Assembly: GCA_030633795.1 (NCBI GenBank)
Contig: DAOWCB010000043.1
Location: 1 to 8,799 of the forward strand
Direction: 5' to 3'
Source of the DNA: Candidatus Aminicenantota bacterium
Lineage (GTDB): Bacteria; Acidobacteriota; Aminicenantia; Aminicenantales; Aminicenantaceae
DNA: 8,799 nucleotides
The position numbers were made by a program, and so were the translations under genes. The notes under the pieces were generated by a model, which had not been told where the DNA came from, did not search any database, and worked only from the letters and a program-made list of their open reading frames with translations. Shown piece by piece: positions 5,712-8,799 of this stretch (its first letter is position 1; each line of letters opens with the position of its first letter).

Positions 5712-7358
5712 ATGAATAAAAAAGTAAAGACACTTAATGTGCTCCTTTTTGTTATGTCCGCGGGCATCTTACTTTTATCATCGTGGATCCTCGTAGGGCA
5801 AAAGAACGTTCAGAAAGCTCCTCCCTTTCATACCGGCGGGAAACTTTTCCCCGAGCCAGTACCGGCTCCTCCCCCGGCTGGAGTTTTGGCTGCGGATAAT
5901 CCGATGATGCAGCTGGCCAGGCCAAAGAATTTCTCAACCGCCAGAGTCAGTTCCTTCGCCAGAAACGGACTCAACCTCGACACGGTTCCGATTCCCGTGG
6001 GAGGAGAGGAGGTCACCATAGCCGACATCAAGGGTCCGGGAGCTATCACCCACATCTGGACGACCTATAAAGGAGGAGGTCGGGACCTGATCATCCGCTT
6101 CTACTGGGACGGGAGTGAGCATCCAAGTGTGGAGGCTCCCATCGGAGATTTCTTCGGTGTGGCCATGGGGCATGTGGCTCCAATCTCCAGCCTTCCTATT
6201 CAGTGCACATCACGAGGGCGCTCGCGAAACTGCTGGTGGTACATGCCATTTAACAAATCTGCTCGCGTCACTTTGAGCAATCTCCGTCCTCCTGATTATT
6301 TCGAAGGAACCGATGTGCCCATCCGTCACCGAAACAGGATCTATTACTACATCGATTACCAGTCCTACAGCCAACCGATCAAGGACATCCGGTATTTCCA
6401 TGTACGGTTCAAGGAAACGGATCCTGCCCAGCGCGGAAGGCCAGTTAACCTTGTTGAGGTCGAAGGCGAAGGCCATTATGTCGGCGTAGTGTTAGGCCAT
6501 CGCACAAGGACGCCTGGATGGTTCGGGGAGGGAGATGATATCATCACTGTCGACGGTCAGCTGTCCTTTGTCGGCACCGGAACCGAGGATTATTTTTGCG
6601 ATGCCTGGGGATTCAGGGTTTTAAGTCAGCCTTATTTCGGTTGCTCGGTCTATGAAGGCCGAAAAATTGGCGACAGTTTGAGCATCTACAGGTTTCACGT
6701 TGTTGACCCCATTCCTTTCCGGAAACACTTCAAGTTTGAGATTGAACATTGGCCCTGGATCAGCGAATGGCCCAACACAGGCCGAGGGTATTATTCCAGC
6801 CTCGGTTTCTGGTACCAAAAAGGTCTCCATAAGCCATGGCCCAGGCTGGATAAGCTGGTCTCCGATGATCCTTGGGATCCGACTAAGGGACGTTGGTATG
6901 TCAAGGACGCTCTGGAAGCAGATGACCTAGGAATCCTCTCATTCAAGAGTAAAGGAGGCGAAGGAACGCGACCAGAATCCCAGCTTCTCATGCCAAACCA
7001 GAGCGGTGACTACATGCTTGCCTTTGATTCATGGGGGCGGGGAGAATTCTCGCTGGCAGTGCCTGTTAAAGAAGAGGGGACGTACAATGTCAAGATCCAC
7101 TATCTCCGTGCTCCCGACTACGGTAAGGTTCAGCTTCATGTGAACGGAGATGCCGTTGGTGAGCCTGTTGATCTCTTCCGCGCATTTGTCGAGATGTTTC
7201 CTAGACCCGTTTGGCCGCCCAAAGAGTTTGTCTTTTCTGGAGTGATGCTCAAACCTGGCTTGAACACGTTTACATTTTCCATCGATTCCAAAAACCCAGA
7301 ATCCGAGGGCTACAAATGCAGGATCGACTGTATCGTTCTGGAGAAGGAGGTAAGATAG
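5712..7358 (+). CDS. GH172 (DUF2961) glycoside hydrolase, membrane-anchored or secreted
   Basis: The 548-residue protein starts KK-K followed by a hydrophobic segment at about 8-28 without an obvious cleavage site, so it may stay anchored. A proline-rich linker (EPVPAPPPAG, 48-57) leads to the GH172 domain at about 72-380. Signatures are SSFARNGLN 80-88, IADIKGPGAITHIWTT 103-118, PSVEAPIGDFFG 138-149, EVEGEGHYVG 249-258, WFGEGDD 270-276 and VGTGTEDYF 287-295. E273 and E292 are the expected catalytic pair, 19 apart. The C-terminal part (about 430-545) looks like a beta-sandwich carbohydrate-binding module, from GDYMLAFDSWG through GTYNVKIHYL to LKPGLNTF. It is a paralogue of the upstream GH172 protein but lacks the pseudopilin domain. 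GH172 members hydrolyse alpha-D-arabinofuranosides or fructofuranosides; the exact substrate here is unknown. The next gene starts 40 bp downstream, indicating cotranscription. Confidence 0.9.
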   Translation: MNKKVKTLNVLLFVMSAGILLLSSWILVGQKNVQKAPPFHTGGKLFPEPVPAPPPAGVLAADNPMMQLARPKNFSTARVSSFARNGLNLDTVPIPVGGEEVTIADIKGPGAITHIWTTYKGGGRDLIIRFYWDGSEHPSVEAPIGDFFGVAMGHVAPISSLPIQCTSRGRSRNCWWYMPFNKSARVTLSNLRPPDYFEGTDVPIRHRNRIYYYIDYQSYSQPIKDIRYFHVRFKETDPAQRGRPVNLVEVEGEGHYVGVVLGHRTRTPGWFGEGDDIITVDGQLSFVGTGTEDYFCDAWGFRVLSQPYFGCSVYEGRKIGDSLSIYRFHVVDPIPFRKHFKFEIEHWPWISEWPNTGRGYYSSLGFWYQKGLHKPWPRLDKLVSDDPWDPTKGRWYVKDALEADDLGILSFKSKGGEGTRPESQLLMPNQSGDYMLAFDSWGRGEFSLAVPVKEEGTYNVKIHYLRAPDYGKVQLHVNGDAVGEPVDLFRAFVEMFPRPVWPPKEFVFSGVMLKPGLNTFTFSIDSKNPESEGYKCRIDCIVLEKEVR

Positions 7359-7387
7359 CCATAAAAATAGTTGGATAAACATTCAAC

Positions 7388-7394
7388 AAGGAGG
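7388..7394 (+). promoter_or_regulatory. ribosome binding site of aspartylglucosaminidase gene
   Basis: AAGGAGG is a near-complete Shine-Dalgarno match 4 nt before ATG 7399; an overlapping GGAG register adds some flexibility. Confidence 0.8.
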
Positions 7395-7398
7395 AGAC

Positions 7399-8490
7399 AT
7401 GATTGTCAAAAAGATTACACGCAGGAACTTTTTTGCGAGTTTAGTGAGTGTGGGAGTCGGTCTTCCTTTAATCGGCCGATTCACACAGGGACAACCTACA
7501 AAAAAAGGCAATCTCAATCGTCCTTTGATCGTGACAAGCAAAACAAATCCCGATGTGAAGGAGAGTGTCACGACCACCGCCTGGGATGTGCTGAAGGAAG
7601 GTGGCAGTCCACTGGATGCTGCAGAAAAAGCAGTAAATGTTTCCGAGCTTGATCTGAAAGATCCAACCGTAGGTTATGGAGGGAGTCCGAATGAAGAAGG
7701 GGATCTCCAACTCGATGCATCGGTGATGTCTGGCCCGGATGGTAATAATGCAGGTGCAGTCGCAGCTCTGGAAAACATCAAAACTCCATGTTCAGTTGCC
7801 CGTCTGGTCATGGAACGGACAGATCATTTGTTTCTTGTTGGAAAAGGAGCCTTGAAATTTGCAAAAATGCACGGGTTTAAAGAAGAGAATCTTTTGACTG
7901 AAGAAGCTCGAAAAGAGTGGGTGGAATGGAAAGAGAATTTAAGCGAGCGAGACTATTACCTTCCTCCACGCAAAAAATACAAGCCCGAGGGCGGGGGGAC
8001 AATAAATGTGTTTGTTCTGGATGCAAAAGGAGATATCGCAGGCGTAACCAGTACATCAGGTCATCATTTCAAGTTAGTAGGTCGTGTTGGTGATTCTCCT
8101 ATCATCGGAGCCGGCCTCTATGTTGATAATGATATTGGGGACGCAGGGTCCAGCGGGCACGGAGCCGAATCGATAAAAGTCTGTGCCAGCTTTTTGGCTG
8201 TTGAGAAAATGCGCGAAGGGATGACGCCTCTGCAGGCCTGTCGATTTGTGTGCCAGCGAGTAGTCGACCGTCATGACGGAAAGCCTATGTTCGGCTTAAA
8301 AATCGCAGCCCTGAACAAAGCGGGAGATTATGGCTGCGGTTCCATCAGGGGGAGGATTGACAAAGAGTCCGGGAAGGTTGTCGGGCGGGGCTTCAGCGTT
8401 CACGACGCCAAAGGGCACCGCTCCGAGCCGGGAGATGCCCTGCTGCCGCCCATGACAAAGGAGGAGCGGGATTCAATTCCCAGGCGTTAA
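7399..8490 (+). CDS. N4-(beta-N-acetylglucosaminyl)-L-asparaginase-type Ntn hydrolase (Tat-exported)
   Basis: The 363-residue protein opens with a Tat signal, TRRNFF at 7-12, followed by a hydrophobic stretch to about 25. The rest follows the aspartylglucosaminidase family: AWDVLKEGGSPLDAAE 61-76, DPTVGYGG 88-95, and the self-cleavage site GGGT, giving T201 as the predicted N-terminal nucleophile of the beta chain. T219, R229 and D232 (in TSTSG and GRVGDSP) lie 18, 28 and 31 residues after T201, the same offsets as T170, R180 and D183 after T152 in the Flavobacterium enzyme. The enzyme class splits the GlcNAc-Asn bond, the last step in N-glycoprotein breakdown. The scissile bond is Gly-Thr instead of the usual Asp-Thr, and the substrate-contacting Trp near the alpha-chain start is not evident, so an isoaspartyl-peptidase-like or other amidase role is possible. 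It sits in the GH172 operon, 40 bp after the preceding stop. Confidence 0.9.
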   Translation: MIVKKITRRNFFASLVSVGVGLPLIGRFTQGQPTKKGNLNRPLIVTSKTNPDVKESVTTTAWDVLKEGGSPLDAAEKAVNVSELDLKDPTVGYGGSPNEEGDLQLDASVMSGPDGNNAGAVAALENIKTPCSVARLVMERTDHLFLVGKGALKFAKMHGFKEENLLTEEARKEWVEWKENLSERDYYLPPRKKYKPEGGGTINVFVLDAKGDIAGVTSTSGHHFKLVGRVGDSPIIGAGLYVDNDIGDAGSSGHGAESIKVCASFLAVEKMREGMTPLQACRFVCQRVVDRHDGKPMFGLKIAALNKAGDYGCGSIRGRIDKESGKVVGRGFSVHDAKGHRSEPGDALLPPMTKEERDSIPRR

Positions 8491-8545
8491 AGTGTTACTC
8501 AGATTTATGATGGAAAGTGGCCAAATGGCATCTTATGACCTGTTA

Positions 8546-8590
8546 AGCTTAGATTATCCCCTTATGAGTAAAGCTCATAATATTTAAGCT
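8546..8590 (+). terminator. compound hairpin between aspartylglucosaminidase gene and next gene
   Basis: An inner perfect 7-bp stem, TTATGAG (8562-8568) with CTCATAA (8574-8580), closes a 5-nt loop TAAAG. An outer 9-bp stem, AGCTTAGAT (8546-8554) with ATTTAAGCT (8582-8590), contains one G-U pair. Between the stems are 7 nt on one side and 1 nt on the other. No U tract follows, so it may be a processing or partial stop signal, not a strong intrinsic terminator. The rest of 8491-8641 shows no gene and no convincing promoter. Confidence 0.45.
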
Positions 8591-8624
8591 GACTCAATAA
8601 CAATTTTGAGAGAATACTTAAAAG

Positions 8625-8631
8625 AAAGGAG
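8625..8631 (+). promoter_or_regulatory. ribosome binding site of third GH172-like gene
   Basis: AAAGGAG lies 10 nt before ATG 8642, within AAAGAAAGGAGA, the same string that precedes the gene at 5712. Confidence 0.75.
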
Positions 8632-8641
8632 ATAGACGACA

Positions 8642-8799
8642 ATGAAGAATCATTTTTCGGTTTTGTTTATACTCATTTTGTGTGGAGCTTTGGGCGTCCA
8701 ATATCAAACAGCCCAGACACTCTACTCGATCACCAAGCCTCACAAAGGGAGATCGATGAGATCAAACGGCGGGAAACCATATTACAACACTGTCACCAT
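8642..8799 (+). CDS. exported protein, probably a third GH172 (DUF2961), 3'-truncated by window edge
   Basis: The frame is open from ATG 8642 to the last base, giving 52 codons. Residues 1-25 form a Sec signal peptide (KNH, hydrophobic 6-18, then a TAQ site). The mature start, LYSITKPHKGRSMRSNGG (27-44), aligns without gaps to residues 33-50 of the GH172 protein encoded at 3674 (LSVITRKQEGRRMRNSSG), with 8 of 18 identical including I-T, G-R and M-R. That segment is the N-terminal edge of the DUF2961 domain. The diagnostic motifs (GPG-I-HIW, GTG-EDYF) would lie beyond the window, so the family call is inference from a short match plus position in a GH172 cluster. Confidence 0.6.
   Translation, partial: MKNHFSVLFILILCGALGVQYQTAQTLYSITKPHKGRSMRSNGGKPYYNTVT

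Noticed and set aside
5192..5767. 191-codon open frame on the minus strand
   Set aside because: It lies opposite the 3' end of the first GH172 gene and the start of the second. Its sequence is rich in Phe, with no recognisable domain, and the + strand frames carry clear family motifs.
7371..7652. 93-codon + strand frame overlapping the start of the aspartylglucosaminidase gene
   Set aside because: It is out of frame with a well-supported gene that has a Tat signal and strong ribosome site; its composition is low-complexity polar and Cys-rich with no domain.

Overview
The window is a stretch of a saccharolytic, Gram-negative-type bacterial chromosome, with every gene on the + strand. It encodes an exported glycan- or glycoconjugate-degrading cluster. 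Coding DNA is close to balanced in GC and the intergenic DNA is AT-rich. Genes are preceded by strong purine-rich Shine-Dalgarno sites, often AAAGGAG. Nearly every protein starts with an export signal: lipoprotein-like, Sec or Tat. The Gram-negative inference rests on a type II secretion pseudopilin-like domain and on the enzyme families present. The phylum cannot be fixed from the sequence; an Acidobacteriota/Aminicenantota- or Planctomycetota-like heterotroph is only a guess.

Layout. (1) 3-998: the C-terminal part of a CehA/McbA-type PHP metallohydrolase that enters from the left edge. (2) 1121-1336: a 71-codon remnant of a secreted, probably beta-propeller glycoside-hydrolase-like protein. 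It breaks off at what looks like the end of an IS21-family element, whose outer tip lies near 1382. (3) 1383-1690: non-coding, with a perfect TTGACA box and a strikingly self-complementary leader at 1484-1581. (4) 1691-3466: a two-domain GH3 protein related to NagZ in which the usual Asp-His catalytic loop is replaced. (5) 3467-3673: an intergenic region with a good sigma70-type promoter. (6) 3674-5656: a GH172 (DUF2961) enzyme carrying a C-terminal domain that closely resembles the type II secretion major pseudopilin GspG. (7) 5712-7358: a second GH172 with an N-terminal membrane anchor. (8) 7399-8490: a Tat-exported aspartylglucosaminidase-type Ntn hydrolase. (9) 8642 to the right edge: the first 52 codons of an exported protein that looks like a third GH172.

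How the genes may fit together. GH172 enzymes act on alpha-furanosides (D-arabinofuranose or D-fructofuranose). GH3/NagZ-like enzymes remove beta-linked sugars such as GlcNAc. Aspartylglucosaminidases split the GlcNAc-Asn bond. Together they suggest extracytoplasmic dismantling of a furanose-containing glycan, possibly attached to protein. The substrate is inferred, not shown. The 55-bp and 40-bp gaps between genes 6, 7 and 8 suggest one transcript from the promoter near 3570; a hairpin at 8546-8590 separates this group from the last gene.

Most notable points: the GH172-pseudopilin fusion, the lost dyad in the GH3 protein, the IS-truncated glycan gene, and the folded leader ahead of the GH3 gene.
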